Below, in pieces: positions 1 to 12,069 of a stretch of DNA of 64,000 bases. Made by a program: the position numbers and the translations under genes. This DNA comes from Kappaphycus alvarezii (lineage: Eukaryota > Rhodophyta > Florideophyceae > Gigartinales > Solieriaceae), in assembly GCA_002205965.3 (NCBI GenBank), contig NADL03000019.1:186001-250000 (forward strand), read 5' to 3'. Positions within the stretch are counted from its first letter, which is position 1. Every line of letters starts with the position of its first letter. The notes beneath the pieces are model-generated. The model was not told where the DNA came from. It worked only from the letters and a program-made list of their open reading frames with translations, and made no database searches.

Positions 1-86
1 TCCAATGAAATAGGACAACTGCTGCTGAGGTCGAGCTACCGAATCGTCAACCTTCTGTTGAAGAACCTCGAGAAGAAGCCAATGGG

Positions 87-1782
87 ATGGCCGGAGTAGG
101 AGGGGTATGCAAAGAAGTGCATGGAAAAATTTGGACCAATCAGGAGGTAGTATTACCGTTGAATGGATCAACGGCATATCGGCCATGGAAGGTAATTGGT
201 CCAGCAGGGAACACGTACATACAAGGTCATACCGAGTATGAGAAGACCCCGTATGATTTTTTCCTTTGCATGTTTCCTATCGAACACCTTTCCACAATTA
301 CCGAACTTACAAACCGGAAACTCGCTAATGGTGGGCACATGCGTACACAGCTGGTGAAATTCTAAAGTTTTTTGGAATTCTCATATTGCTATGCAGATTC
401 GAGTTTACAAGCAGAAGGTCACTTTGGAGTACACAGTCTACATCCAAATACATTCCATTGGCGGCTTTTGGAAAAATCATTTCGAGGAACCGTTTCGAAG
501 CACTGGTTTCATGTATTACATTCAGCCGCTACACTGAAACTGAAAGCACTGACAGAAGATGGTCTTTGGTCAGCGGATTCGTGGAGGCCATAAAACGGCA
601 TAGGAGGTCAAGTTTTTCGCCATCGGAGAGAATTTGCGTGGATGAAAGCATGTCACGCTGGTACGGAATGGGGGGGATTGGATGTCAGAAGGACTACCGC
701 ACTATGTCGCCATGGACCGTAAGCCTGAAAACGGATGTGAGATCAAGACTGCGTGCTGTGGTGTCAGTGGCATTGTATTGAGTTTGGAGATTGTTTTGTC
801 AGCATCTGACTGCAGTAATCGGCGTTACGAGTCAAATTTCCCTCATGGTACTGCTATTGTTCTTCGCCTTACAGAGCCTTGGTTTCATTCGAATCGACTT
901 GTCTGTGCAGACTCTGCATTTGCTTCCGTGGCCACAGCAAATGCGCTTTTTGAATATGGACTGAGGTTTACAGGTGTCGTCAAGAATGCGACAAGGCAGT
1001 TTCCTATGTCATTTTTGTCAGGGCTGGAACTTTTCAGGCGCGGAGATCATATCTGTATGGTAAGTCCGAGGACGGAAAGCCACCCTTCTATGATGGCCGT
1101 TCTGTGGATGGATAGAGACAGAAGATACTTTGTCAGCACCTCCGGTACAACACTTCCGTCAGAGCCTATCAGAAGGTCTCGTTGGAGATCTGCTGGTAAT
1201 GAAACGCTACTTGTGGAAATGGAAATTCCAGTTCCAGCGGTTGTCAGCACATATTATCAAACGTGCTCCCAGATTGACAGGCATAACAGATGCAGACAAG
1301 ATGATCTTGGATTGGAGAAGAAATTCGAAGTCAATGATTGGTCGTTGAGGGTTAATACATCTTTGCTTGCAATTTGCATCGTTGACTCATGGCTTCTATA
1401 CAAGGGTTTGATGGGTGCAAGAAATTGCATGTCTCAAAAAGATTTTTATGCAAAACTTGCAGAGCAACTCATTGACAATTCATTTGATGCTATTGGCCTC
1501 CGCAGATCTGACATTGACGTTCCAGAGGATTCTGTTCCCTCATTGGCCTGCGGTACTGGAATCCACCTGGTACCCACAGTGAAAAGGCGCAAAGGAGCCA
1601 ATGGGGCCCCAACGAAAGCGGCGTTTCAAAGCAGATGCAAAATTTGCAAATCTGACAAGAAGTCCAAATTTCTCTGCTCTGAGTGCCTGAAACTGAACAA
1701 AGAGGTTTGGATATGCCATTCAGAGACAGGACGTAACTGCTTTCAAAATCACTTACGCGATGTCCACTTCTGTCATAATTAG
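87..1782 (+). CDS. piggyBac-type transposase (DDE_Tnp_1_7) with C-terminal zinc finger, two frameshifts
   Basis: Cut-and-paste transposase of the piggyBac superfamily. The N-terminal part (87-365) has the FFLCMFPIEHL and ITELTNRKLA stretch typical of the family. The catalytic region has ICVDESMSRWYG (first Asp, near 640), then LPHYVAMDRKPENGCEIK, then VCADSAFASVATANAL (second Asp, near 905). The third block is QIDRHNRCRQDDLG. The last 50 residues are a Cys-rich finger (CKICKSDKKS, CSEC, CHSETGRNC, then a His-rich end), as in many piggyBac proteins. The frame breaks at 353-354 (GG) and at the seven-G run 670-676. One extra G at each place joins all three parts, so the protein may be intact. 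The frame is open upstream of 87 to near position 9, so the true start may lie further 5'. I could not find paired terminal repeats with TTAA. Confidence 0.85.
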
Positions 1783-2261
1783 AAGATGCTTTATACTACT
1801 CTATAGTGATGTTTACTTGTCTACGCTTACATTTTATGTAGGTTGAATGAGTAAAAATGAAAAAAATTGAGTCCTTGACTATAGCCGCCTACATTTCTGA
1901 TTCGCGTCGTTCGACTTGCGGAATTAGCATACTTACCTGTGGCGTTATTCCCCTTTATGAGTGATCAGTGAATTAACCCCTCTGCTCATGTTCAAGTGGG
2001 CGCGCTAAGGCAAACTGAGGTAGCAGCTGTCGCAGAAATGTCGACCTTCCTGAAGGAAGTTTTTGCCCTCCTGTGGAGCGCAGCGAGTCGGACTCACGAT
2101 TTCTTTGTTCATTCTTTACTTGAAGCCCATTAGGCCACAGCGGTTGTTGTGAATGAGGATGAAACTACTTTTTATAGTTAGGGGAAGTTATTTTTTGTAG
2201 GGATTCAGCGTGCCAGTGCATAATTTTAATTAAAAAATCTAGATAATTTCGAACAATCATT

Positions 2262-2301
2262 TGTACTCATATGAGTACATTACTGTACTCATATGAGTAC
2301 A
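2262..2301. repeat. Two copies of an 18-bp perfect palindrome
   Basis: The sequence TGTACTCATATGAGTACA is its own reverse complement. It occurs at 2262-2279 and again at 2284-2301, a 22-bp period. No gene overlaps it. It could be a dimeric protein binding site or the tip of a transposon end; function unknown. Confidence 0.85.
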
Positions 2302-2468
2302 TTTGCTTGTCCTTTGGACACTAGTCTTGAATCGGGTGACTGAATTCTGCGTGTTGCGGGGCACGACATATTCCAGACGCGGCACATGTAGACCAAATGA
2401 CGTAGCTAAGCTTCTGATACAAGCGAGCCTTCACTCCTTTAATAGAGCACCCGCTGCCGGACGCGACA

Positions 2469-4000
2469 TCACGCGACATCTGCCGCGTATTTCTCTATGA
2501 CTCGGATGATGTCTCGGAAGGTGAACCTACCGAATCGAAAGCCAACGGTATAAAATTCCATCCTAACCTCGATCGCCCTGGCAGGACCGCGCCAGGAATG
2601 GCAGCCACTTCCGTGGCTAGGTCCCTTTTCTTCCGCTTTTCTGCTGCATTGGCAACTGCTCGCGCTTTCCGTGCTCCCACTGACATGTAGCTCTCCCTGG
2701 AATAGCGAGTATACGGTGATTTCATAGGCCACTGGGAGAGGGCGCGAGGTGTTCGATGCATCAGACGCGGGGTGCACCAGAATATCCGTGGGTCGCGCGT
2801 TGAGTCCAGGGAGTAGGTATTTGACATCGTATTGGACGCCAACTCCTGCTGCCTTGAACAGCTCTTGCCCAAATACTGTTCTCTCACAACTGCTGTGTGT
2901 CGGTTGGTCCACTCAAGGCCTTTGTTACAGAGGTCTGCTGCATGGCCTCCTAAGAGATCCACGGGCGTATGGCACACGGTGCACCACAGCGGTGCGGTGT
3001 CGTCAAACACGCGAACTCCCAGGTGACGACTTAGCATCACTGTCCACATCTCGTTGGACGTTCGGTTGACTACAGAGGGGTGTGTGTTGAGGAAGGCTCC
3101 TGCTTGCGTTTCCAAATATGCTTGACGTCGGATTCTTCGCCGAATATCTGCTTCTGAATGCGATGCGGGCTGGCAACCTCGTCCATTCATCGTCCTTCCA
3201 GAAGAACTTTGCTGCCGACTCGCACCAGGCGCGATAAAGAATGTTGTGTGTACTATCAGGCTTGGCAGCAAGGCTGGCCGCTGTCAGTGTTTCCGGAAGA
3301 CTGGCATCGTCGTTATCGAAGGACGTAGGGAGCCGTGGGGCAAGCTCCCGGAGATGTCTATCCGCTTCAGCGTATCTGCGCGCACAGTGTTCAGTCTCAC
3401 CAGGGTCCTCAGGGCTTCGCAGCTGCTCGGCATCAATTATGCTCGCAGCATATGCTGCGAAATTGAGCGTCGCCACCGGTGTAAAGCCGTGGCTGCCGTA
3501 GTGGAGAGGTAAGGACACCTGCCTTCGAACTGCACCAGTCATCGGCACTTTGTTGGAGCGTGCGTAAAATTCCAATTGCTCTTCGTCAAATCTCAGGGCA
3601 ATGGCAGTGGTCACAATCCGCGGAGTCAGTTTCACCACATGTTGAAGCCTACAAGCCTAGGCACATACCCGGTGAAGATGGAACCGAATTCGAGCGTCTT
3701 CGATACCGTCGATCAGCGACACTGTGTGCTAGCAGCCTGAAATTTTCCTGTTGAGAAAATTCTCCATACATTGGGACGACACAATTGGGGCCCCACGACG
3801 GTCGATGCCTTCGGTGGAGAAGTTCTCAATTGGGAAGCGGTGGAGTAGTGGCGATGCCCGTTGCTTGGTCGGCGCGGCCTGAACAGACGGGTTTTTGCAT
3901 GATTCAGACACAAGCCGTGATCGGGTCCTGTGGAGCTGCGGATGTACGTACCTACTGTACTGTACGATATACTCTGTAAAGTCAACAGCAACGGTGGTTG
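2469..4000 (-). pseudogene. Non-LTR retrotransposon reverse transcriptase, C-terminal half, decayed
   Basis: Read from 4000 down to 2469, this is the thumb and post-RT part of a LINE-like protein. It begins with GLCLNHAKTRLFRPRR and a region before IDGIEDARIRFHLHR. Next comes the typical VSLPLHYGSHGFTPVATLNF block, then LETQAGAFLNTHPSVVNRT with a Cys/His cluster (CTVCHTPVDLLGGHAADLC). The C-terminal domain contains RPTDILVHP, PVAYEITV and RSRLGWNFIPLAFDSVG. These parts lie in several frames, so the copy is broken. The same C-terminal domain recurs on the minus strand near 58.3 kb, so this is a repeat family. The N-terminal RT palm is missing. Confidence 0.75.
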
Positions 4001-4381
4001 GTCAGTCAAAAAAATCTATAACACTTCAGAAGGCCAATACGAATTAAGCTACCGCAGCGTACAACCTAACGCCAAAATCTCAAGTTAAGATATTGGAGAT
4101 ACGTTCGTTATTGTCACATATCAACCGCTCTACAGTTCTCAAGCTTCCACTGCTCTCTCTTAACTGAGAAGTCACTCGTTCTCACCCCGTAGCAGCAGTG
4201 ACGCTTCAGAGGACTCGTTTAAAAAGTTGTCCGAGAACACAACATTTCGCAAGCCCAGACTTTGCATCGATTGTAGGTGCTTGCGTTTGCTCCGGCGCAT
4301 CACTTGGTAACTGAAGTCGGATTTCAATAAACTGAGGCAGCCGGGTTAGGCAGGTATAATTGAAAGCACAGTCACTTCCCA

Positions 4382-5860
4382 ATGGATCCGGAAAAGTTTC
4401 AACCCCGGGACTCCTTCGACACAGCCCACGTCACTACAAACAGTGGCGCTCCTGTCGATGACAGTCTAAATTCGCTTACCCTTGGAGAACGAGGTCCGGT
4501 CCTCCTTTCCGACTTCCATCTCGTCGAGAAACTAGCCAATTTCGACGTGAGGTTATTCCTGAGCGGCGTGTTCATGCCAGGGGGGTTGCCGCCAAAGGAG
4601 TCTTTCAATGCACACATGACATTACACGATACACCATGGCTGATCCGTTCTCCAAAGTTGGTAAGGAGACCCCAGTAGCAGTGCGATTCTCAACTGTCGT
4701 ACATTCCGTGGTTCTCCAGAGACGCTTCGAGACCCGCGCGGATTTGCCACCAAGTTCTACACTGCTCAAGGAAACTGGGATCTAGTCGGTAATTTGGAGC
4801 CTGTATTTTTCATCCGTGACGCCATTCAGTTTCCAGAGATGGTGCATGCATTCAAGCCAAGTCCGAAACGGACAAGCAAGAGTGGCATCGCATCCTCGAC
4901 TTCTTGTCCTTCCACCCGGAGTGCATGCACATGATGACTTGGTTGCTCGATGACGTCGGCATTCCGAGAAACTATGAGACCATGAACGGGTCTGGAGTTC
5001 ATACTTTTGTCATGATCAACGCGCAGGGTAAAGAGACGTACGTCAAATTCCACTGGGTTTCGGAGCAGGGACAACACAACTTACTGGACGATGACGCGAA
5101 GCGCGTCGCGGGTGAGGACTTTAGTCATGCCACCAACCATCTTATTGAAAGCATTGAGATGGGTATCTTTCCCGCGTGGCAACTGAAAATTCAGGTAATG
5201 GATCCAGCCACGGAGCTTGACCACAACTGGGGGGACCCTTTGGATCCCACGAAAACATGGCCCGAAACCGAGTTCCCCATGATCCCAGCTGGGCGCATGG
5301 TGCTAAACCAGAACATGGACAACCAGTTTCTCCAAGGAGAGTGCATTGCTTTTTCTCCAGGAAATGTGATACCAGGTAACCTTCAGCCAGGACAAACTGC
5401 TCCAAGGCCGAATTTTCAGTTACGCAGATACGCAACGCTACCGGCTCGGTGCTAATTACTGCAACTACCCATAAACGCACCACGCTGTCCATTCATGAAC
5501 CGCCAATTCGACGGCGCAGGGAATACAATGCATCGGAAAGGGGACGTCAACTATTACCCTAGTTCCCTCGCAATGGCAAATACTGTCGGCAATGAACGTG
5601 TTCCTCATCCCAAACGTGCGGTGTCTGGCACACACGTGCGTAGGCCACTGTCCAAGCAGAATAACTTCGGACAAGCAGGAGAGCGGTGGCGGAGTTTCGA
5701 CGAGGCGCGGCGGCAAAGATTGGTTGAGAGGGCAGCAGATGCGTTGAACGCGCCTAAAGTTTCGAAATCGCTGAAGAACATTTGGATCGGTTATTGGACG
5801 GAGTGTGATCCTGAACTTGGGGCCAGAATTTCTGCTTTGGTCAAGACAAGCAAGATGTAG
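4382..5860 (+). CDS. Catalase, peroxisomal, with several frameshifts
   Basis: Heme catalase, breaking down hydrogen peroxide to water and oxygen. The start [20 protein letters not shown] and the following block to LVEKLANFD match the catalase N-terminus. The distal-His block (PERRVHARG) is present in a shifted frame near 4560-4590. [19 protein letters not shown] (near 4810-4865), [20 protein letters not shown] (near 4930) and the proximal heme Tyr region ([16 protein letters not shown], near 5410-5455) follow. Length, about 490 residues, is normal. The protein ends in SKM, a type 1 peroxisomal targeting signal variant. Frameshifts fall at about 4546, 4706, 4867, 5380-5388 and 5459. Each is repaired by one extra base in a short C or A run, and little else is altered. 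I infer an intact intronless gene with read errors; a recent pseudogene is the alternative. Confidence 0.93.
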
Positions 5861-6855
5861 CGTAAATTGGTAGGCTTTGCACGCCGGGTGAACTATTACT
5901 TGTCTTTAATGAATAGTGTGCGTATGTTAGTGTTGCTAGAGTGTTAATACATCAGCAGAATACAATACAATATTGACGAAATACCCTACGCAGCTGTCTA
6001 CGAAAATAATTGTCGGGCACTGCAGGATTTTCTGCCTGCGTAACTAAGGGGCCGCTTTGCACTGAAAGAAGCGCTCCTCGTCGTCACCCTTGCTGATCTA
6101 GCCGCCAAGCGAACCACGAGTCTCCTACAGTGAAAGGTAGTCCGTGGATTAGAAGACGGCACGCGAATGAATACGGGCTTGGATAAACTTGCAGCGTAGC
6201 ATTCGGAGCGCATGTAGACGTCATCATAAAGTCTTCTGCAATAGGATTGTAAACAGCAATCGTGAGGACATCATGTATTGCACAGACATTCACGAGGGCC
6301 TGCACACAACTGAGAACTCTCCACGCAGTAGACGGCAGAGGCGATTTGAACGGAATGGATCTCTACTAACGCAAGTGGTCAACGATATGCCGGTGGTAAG
6401 CCGAGCTATTGTCTCGTAGCAAGTAATCGCGATGGCTCTCCATAACTGCTAGGATCACTGCCAGAGACAATATTCGGAAAGACGGAAAGTAGGTAGCGCG
6501 ATAAACTCAGGTTTCATCACTGCCCTTCTTTCTCTACTTGAAAATCATGAACAAATTGTGTTGAATGGCTCACTCGCTCGACGTGTTTTTGCACCGTACA
6601 GTACTGTGGCTGTCGATGTGGTCAGTGATGACGCGCAGCCATCGTCTTACAGAGCTTCGCCTTTACAGGTCTTTCGTACTGTAAGTACAGTCCATTTACA
6701 CATACAGTAGTAACTGTACAGTACAGGAACAACTGACGCAGTTCTACAAACTTCATTGTACCCTTTCTGCATCAATTTGATCCAACCCCCGTCATCGTCG
6801 TTTCCCGCCGCTCTCAATTGCAACCTCCATCATCTGTCAGCATTTGACCCTCACC
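5861..6855. other. Intergenic, no supported gene; TACTG-type repeats
   Basis: No recognisable coding region was found between catalase and the PPR gene. Short runs of the CAGTA/TACTG pentamer lie at about 6595-6608 and 6674-6728, next to the 3' end of the minus-strand PPR gene. Short ORFs here look like chance. Confidence 0.5.
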
Positions 6856-8221
6856 CTACCGCCCTAGCCGCCTTAGCCCCACTTCCTCTCCCAACTGAAT
6901 CGAATACCTCGGCCCACTCCCCTCCATCGCCTCCCTCAACTCCGCAACCAAATCCGCCCTCCCACTCTTCCAGCAAGTCTCCACCACCATCAATCTCATC
7001 CTTTGTGACACCGCATCCCCAACTCCCTCAACAACTCATACGCCTCCTGACTCGCCGCACAAGTCTCAAAGCCACAAAAGCGCTATATATCGCGTCCCCC
7101 GCCCTAGCATAGCGGCCTTTTCACTCACCTCGACCTCCCATGCGTTCCCATTCAGCCCCCTGGGCCCTCAAATTCACATCTCTCCGCCCCTGTGCCAAAT
7201 ACTCCCGCACTAGAGCCAAAACTCGATCAACGCTCCCGCGTTCCCCCGCTGCCCGAATTAGCGCTGCATACGCGATATTGGAAACCTTGCATCCCCGGCT
7301 TTTCATGTCCGTAAACAATTAGTATCCGCCTCCTGCCTCCCGTTAGATACATAACCACTACCAAGCTGTCCGTCAAATCATCGTGAGCAATGGCAAACCG
7401 CTCAAATTCTCCATAAGCGGTGATTGCGGTATTCAAGTCACCGGTCAGAACAGCAACAAACATGATGCCATTGAGATAGCGCCTCTTGTCAGTACCAATC
7501 GCCTCGTCATTTTCAAACAAGCCGTCCGAGGTCCAGGCTGCGGCTGTATTGATAGCAAAATCCATCAAAACGGCGGCCGCCTGGGCATCCAACGCGGACA
7601 CACAGACGCGGAAACACTCGAATACAAAATCGGGTGTCAGCGACAAGTGCGCGGCTCGTAAATACTTGAGCACGGACAGGCGCTGGAGCGCGTTCCACGA
7701 GGGGTCCATAGCGGCGGCATACAAGGACGCGAAGCATGGAAAGTCGGGCGGATGTCAAACAGTTGAGCGAGACGAAAAAGAGACTCTACAGCGAGATCGG
7801 AGGCGGAAGCAGAGAGCAGATAGATGTGGATGGGCGGCGGAATGAGAAAACAATAGCGTGTAGAAGATGGGCGAGGGGTGGGGGGTGTGGGTGGGAGCAT
7901 TGGAGTGATGGCGAGTGAGAGGAGAAGGCATGGAGGGCGGGGATGTTGTAGGGGGGATTGGAATGGACCAGGGAAGTGAATGCGGTGGCTAAGGCGTGAT
8001 GGGGGAGGTGAGAAGAATGGGTGGTGGATGGAGGCAGAGGTAAACGCTTGACATCGAGGCCTTTCCAGCGGGGCTTTTTTGAACCGCGCTTGCGTTGAGA
8101 GGACGAGAAGGGCGTGTGGCGGCGGCGGTGGAGAAGGGGGAATGTGAGGGGAGGTTGACGGGGGACGGGGGAGAGTTGCGCGAGGGAAAAGTATGGATGG
8201 GAGACGTATGAGTATGGACAT
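6856..8221 (-). CDS. Pentatricopeptide-repeat (PPR) protein, probably organellar, several frameshifts
   Basis: Read on the minus strand from the ATG at 8221-8219. The N-terminus (MSILIRLPSILFPRATL, then Pro/Ser/Arg-rich) is basic and free of acidic residues, like an organelle transit peptide. The helical body includes PSWNALQRLSVLKYLRAAHL and TGDLNTAITAYGEFERFA. A clear PPR unit follows (GCKVSNIAYAALIRAAGERG then SVDRVLALVREYLAQG, near 7180-7290). Two further PPR-like units lie near 6990-7090 (QEAYELLRELGMRC) and 6870-6985 (VETCWKSGRADLVAELREAM). PPR proteins bind organelle RNA. The frame changes near 7730, 7340, 7317, 7140, 7080 and 6985. At 7340 and 7317 one extra base in a C or A run restores it. 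The RNA target cannot be inferred. Confidence 0.7.
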
Positions 8222-8533
8222 TAAGAGGTGGGTGGTGGTAAGGTCATGTGCGAAGAGGGGGTGGGCATAAGGAGGAGGCTTGGTTGGAGTGGCACGCAGC
8301 TGTCGGGAATGCCCGTGGATGTTGGGTTGCACTCTTGGCAATGACGGATCCGGAGAGCGTTGCGACTGGTCGCGCTGATAGGGTAACTTTTGGACGCGCA
8401 CGGTACCTTGACAGGGGTCAGATCGTTCGTCACGAAGCGTACTGTACTACACAGTATTGGCAATGGATTTATCGCAACATTGGTTGCTGGCAATTTGGCA
8501 CCATGAAAATGACGGCGATCCAGTCCCAGACAG

Positions 8534-8596
8534 CACTGTACAGTACAGTACTGTACTATAGTAGTACGGCTGTGCGTACTGTGCTGTAGTACTGTA
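8534..8596. repeat. CAGTA/TACTG pentamer cluster
   Basis: Dense alternation of TACTG and CAGTA, able to fold back on itself (for example GTACAGTACAGTACTGTAC). It lies about 300 bp upstream of the PPR start and about 250 bp upstream of the next plus-strand ORF, in a divergent promoter interval. Similar clusters recur through the window. Confidence 0.7.
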
Positions 8597-8844
8597 ATTT
8601 GGATATGTGTCTTGGATGAAGGCTAAACTCTGGTGGCATCCTGCTCGGCTGGACACGCATTGACATCAACATACAAGTTCAGGCTTCTTTCTCCTCGATT
8701 CGCAGTCCTTTCCCTTGCCGTGCACATCAATGCAGTGCGAGCAAGTGCGAATCACCCAAGCGTTTTCCCGTAAGAGCGAGTCGTTCACATCTGGCTCCTC
8801 TCTTTCATCAATATTCTAATTTCCAAACCAAGCCGACATGTGAC

Positions 8845-8958
8845 ATGGACGAGGTCATTGACGAGATCGATGTTACCCTTGACTGCCCCCTGGAATCTTT
8901 GAACGAGGATCAATCTACTGATGAGTCTATAGATGCTGCTCGGTCTGATAAGGTATGA
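8845..8958 (+). CDS. Short acidic ORF, possible first exon
   Basis: An ATG at 8845 opens a 37-codon acidic frame (starting MDEVIDEIDVTLDCPLESLN). It follows a pyrimidine-rich leader like those before the catalase and SHMT starts. The frame closes two codons after GTATGA at 8953, which resembles a 5' splice site, so it may be the first exon of a longer gene. No matching downstream exon could be fixed: the open frame at 8933-9277 is not recognisable. No family assigned. Confidence 0.3.
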   Translation: MDEVIDEIDVTLDCPLESLNEDQSTDESIDAARSDKV

Positions 8959-10186
8959 AAATACTATGCGTCCCTACCAGGATTATCAGGCACTTGCAAA
9001 CCAGTTGCCGTTGCAATTTCATCTCAAGGGTGATTTCAAGCGTGACTCTCTTGATGCGGCTTCATTGTATCATTGTCTTATATTAACCGTGATGGATTTC
9101 CCGTCCTCAGATCACCCAGGCACTAACCTGGCTTGCCCAGTTACCTGCGTTCCACTGTGGTATTCCTTCTCTGAAATTTGGGTGGTTGCACCGACCAACC
9201 CTACCTTGCCACATTACACAAACCTGGTTCATGACAAAGTCTCGCGTCTGTTGTGTGCGAGAGGGAGTACGGACTAGCCCCGTGCAGTATCTTATCAATC
9301 AAGGGTGCCATAGTGGGCAGAGTACTTAGAAGCATCATTGGCGGAGTGAGTCTACCGGATAAACACTCCATGACTGGCTACGTTTTCGCCAGCTGTGCCC
9401 AAGTCCATACCACCACCACCCCCATCGTATTGCCACCGACTCACGACCTGTAATGCACATCGACCCCTCGTACAGCGAAAATTATGGCCCAGTTTAAGAA
9501 AACATAGCCTAGATGATACCAAAAAAGTCACACGTCTGTGCACATGGCCACCGTGCTGTAAGCAGGTTTGGAAGTCTTCCTTGAATTCATCCTAGAGACT
9601 GCCAAACCACCTCTACCGTCAGCTTTAATACAGTATTCGGGGACTGGACTTGACCCGTGCAGACCAAGGTGGTAAAATACGGCCTGGGAAGGTGCCGAAG
9701 GGTGTCACAAAAGTCTGGACCACTGGCTGAAGGGCTTCCGGCTGTAAGGTTTGCGGTGTCGAAAATTTGGCATGTTCAATAATTCGACTGTCAGTTGTTC
9801 ATATGTGTTTTCACCCAATCAAGTTTGCACAGGTGTATGCCAAATTTCGTCGTAGGGCCCCTTACAGCATAGCCTTAATCACAGCTTGCTATTTGGACAC
9901 GTTGCACCACAACAGCACGGATGCTGCTTTTTTAATTTTTTCTGGCCACTGTACTGCAAATGAATCTTGATTCACTCCAATCGCATGTTTTCATTTCTAC
10001 GTCAACAAAATTTGGGTCCCTCCTTTCTTCACCTCCTGAACGAATTTACGGACCACTGACACTAGAATCCGCGACTCCGATTTCTGCTACTCATCAAGAC
10101 CTCACCCCGTCACTTAATCCTCACACTTCTACCAACACACGCTACACCTTTCACGACAGCCAGCACTTGACAATCTACAACCCACC

Positions 10187-11574
10187 ATGTCCGAATGCTA
10201 CACCAACGGCTCCTACTCGCCCGCCTTTGCCGATTTTGCCGGCAACCGTCCCATATCCACCGTCGATCCCGAACTATCGAGCTTCTGCACCGTGAGAAAG
10301 AGCGTCAATATGCCGGCATCGAGCTCATTGCCTCTGAAAATTTCACCTCCCGTGCCGTTATGGAGGCCCTCGTTCCTCCCTCACCAACAAATACTCCGAG
10401 GGCCTTCCAGGCGCCCGTTACTACGGAGGCAATGACGTTATTGATGAAATTGAACTCCTCGTCCAACGTCGTGCACTCGAGTGTTTCGGCCTTAATGAAT
10501 CGGAATGGGGTGTCAATGTCCAACCCTACTCTGGCTCGACCGCCAATTTCGCATTGTACACAGGTATTTTGCAGCCGCATGATCGCATCATGGGTTTGGA
10601 TTTGCCCAGTGGTGGTCATTTGACCCATGGTTTCTACACGGCAAAGAAGAAGATCTCGGCAACCAGTGTCTACTTTGAGTCATTGCCGTATCGTGTCGAT
10701 CCGGAGACCGGTTACATCGATTATGACAAACTCGAGGAGACGGCCTTGCTCTTCCGTCCGCGGTTGTTGATTTGTGGTGCGAGTGCATATCCTCGTGACT
10801 TTGACTTTGAGAGACTTCGTGAGATTGCAGATAAGGCTGGAGCTTTGGCTCATGTGCGACATGGCGCATGTATCTGGCCTTGTTGCAGCTGGGGAGATTA
10901 GCAACCCGTTTGAGCTGTGTGACTTTGTCACGTCGACTACGCACAAGAGTTTGAGAGGGCCGAGGCAAGGGCTTATCTTTTATCGCAAGGGTGGACAGGA
11001 GAATTGGGAGTTGCGTATCAACCAGGCAGTGTTTCCGGGGTGCCAGGGAGGCCCGCATAATAACACTATTGGGGCTTTGGGAGTGGCGCTGAAGGAGCTA
11101 TGACTCCGGAATTCAAATTGTATATCCAACAGACCAAGGCGAATGCAAAGATTCTTGGAGAAGAGTTGGTGGGTATGGGGTACAAACTGGTGACAGGAGG
11201 AACGGATAACCATTTGGTGCTGTGGACTTGAGACCCGAGGGATTGACTGGCTCCAAGGTGGAAAGCTTTGTGACCTGGTGCACATTACATTGAATAAGAA
11301 TGCTGTGGCTGGTGATACCTCTGCGTTGTCTCCTGGTGGGGTGAGGATTGGGGCGCCAGCCATGACGTCGAGGGGTTTGGTAGAGGATGACTTTGTCAAG
11401 ATCGCAGGGTTTTTGGACAAGGCTGTGAAGATTTCGTTGAGGATTCAGGGAGAGGTGGGGAAAAAGCTCAAGGACTTTTCGGCGGCGGCCGAGAAGGATG
11501 AGGAGGTGGCAGGACTTAAGGAGGAGGTGATGAAGTTCTCCAAATCGTTCCCGATGCCCGGTGGATGCTTGTAG
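10187..11574 (+). CDS. Serine hydroxymethyltransferase, cytosolic type, frameshifted
   Basis: PLP enzyme that moves a one-carbon unit between serine/glycine and tetrahydrofolate. The start ([20 protein letters not shown]) follows a CACC leader and has no long transit peptide, suggesting a cytosolic form. Then come [39 protein letters not shown] and [11 protein letters not shown]. The PLP-lysine block [12 protein letters not shown] is near 10930-10965, followed by [16 protein letters not shown] and the C-terminus [20 protein letters not shown]. Length, about 460 residues, is normal and there are no introns. Frameshifts at about 10277, 10372, 10847, 11097, 11222 and 11263 are each fixed by one base, mostly in G or A runs, and the residues on both sides stay conserved. 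I infer a working gene with read errors. Confidence 0.93.
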
Positions 11575-12069
11575 AGATACCTCGTTGAGGTTGGATGTGT
11601 GTTAGTTTTGTTTGGAGAGGCGGTGGGTTGGATGTCTCGGTCCTCCTTGTCTTTGCGTGTATGGTTTAGTTTTTGCTCAAGCAGGTTGAGCTGGTGAGTA
11701 AAGACGTATCTGTTGGTCGTGGTATGTTTTACCTCTATCGCTTGGTGTTGGAAATCAGCGGATGGACAAATCTTGCAGTTCCTTTCTTCATCGTAGCTTG
11801 CTCATTGTGAATTCTTTTGCACAACTGTAATTTTGTAATCCAAAATCACCACTGTGCACTGTGTACAGTAGGGTTAAGATCCGCAAAGTAGGCTCGTTTA
11901 TCAGACCCCCTCGTACTGCACAGGCCACTACTCGTACCCGCTCTAATTATCTTGAGCTACCTTCGCGCCCTTCCGGCGACCCCATCACCACCAAGTCACT
12001 GCCGCCATCTCGCCCAACCCTCCCCATTCGTCGCGTCCACCTCAGCCTGAACCACTGAAGCAATCCAAG
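11575..12069. other. Intergenic between SHMT and SmE
   Basis: The first 150 bp continue the G/T-rich composition of the SHMT 3' end and probably hold its 3' UTR. A short GTACAGTA motif lies near 11862. The last 150 bp are C/T-rich and lead into the SmE start. No other gene seen. Confidence 0.5.

Noticed and set aside
1974..1990. TTAACCCC as the right end of the piggyBac element
   Set aside because: The orientation is that of a left end, and no matching inverted copy was found before position 87.
2742..2765. GTTCGATGCATC as a tRNA T-arm
   Set aside because: Imperfect stem, and it lies within conserved LINE coding sequence.
4382..11574. Catalase and SHMT as pseudogenes
   Set aside because: All breaks are one-base changes, mostly in homopolymers, with conserved residues on both sides and no independent stop codons.
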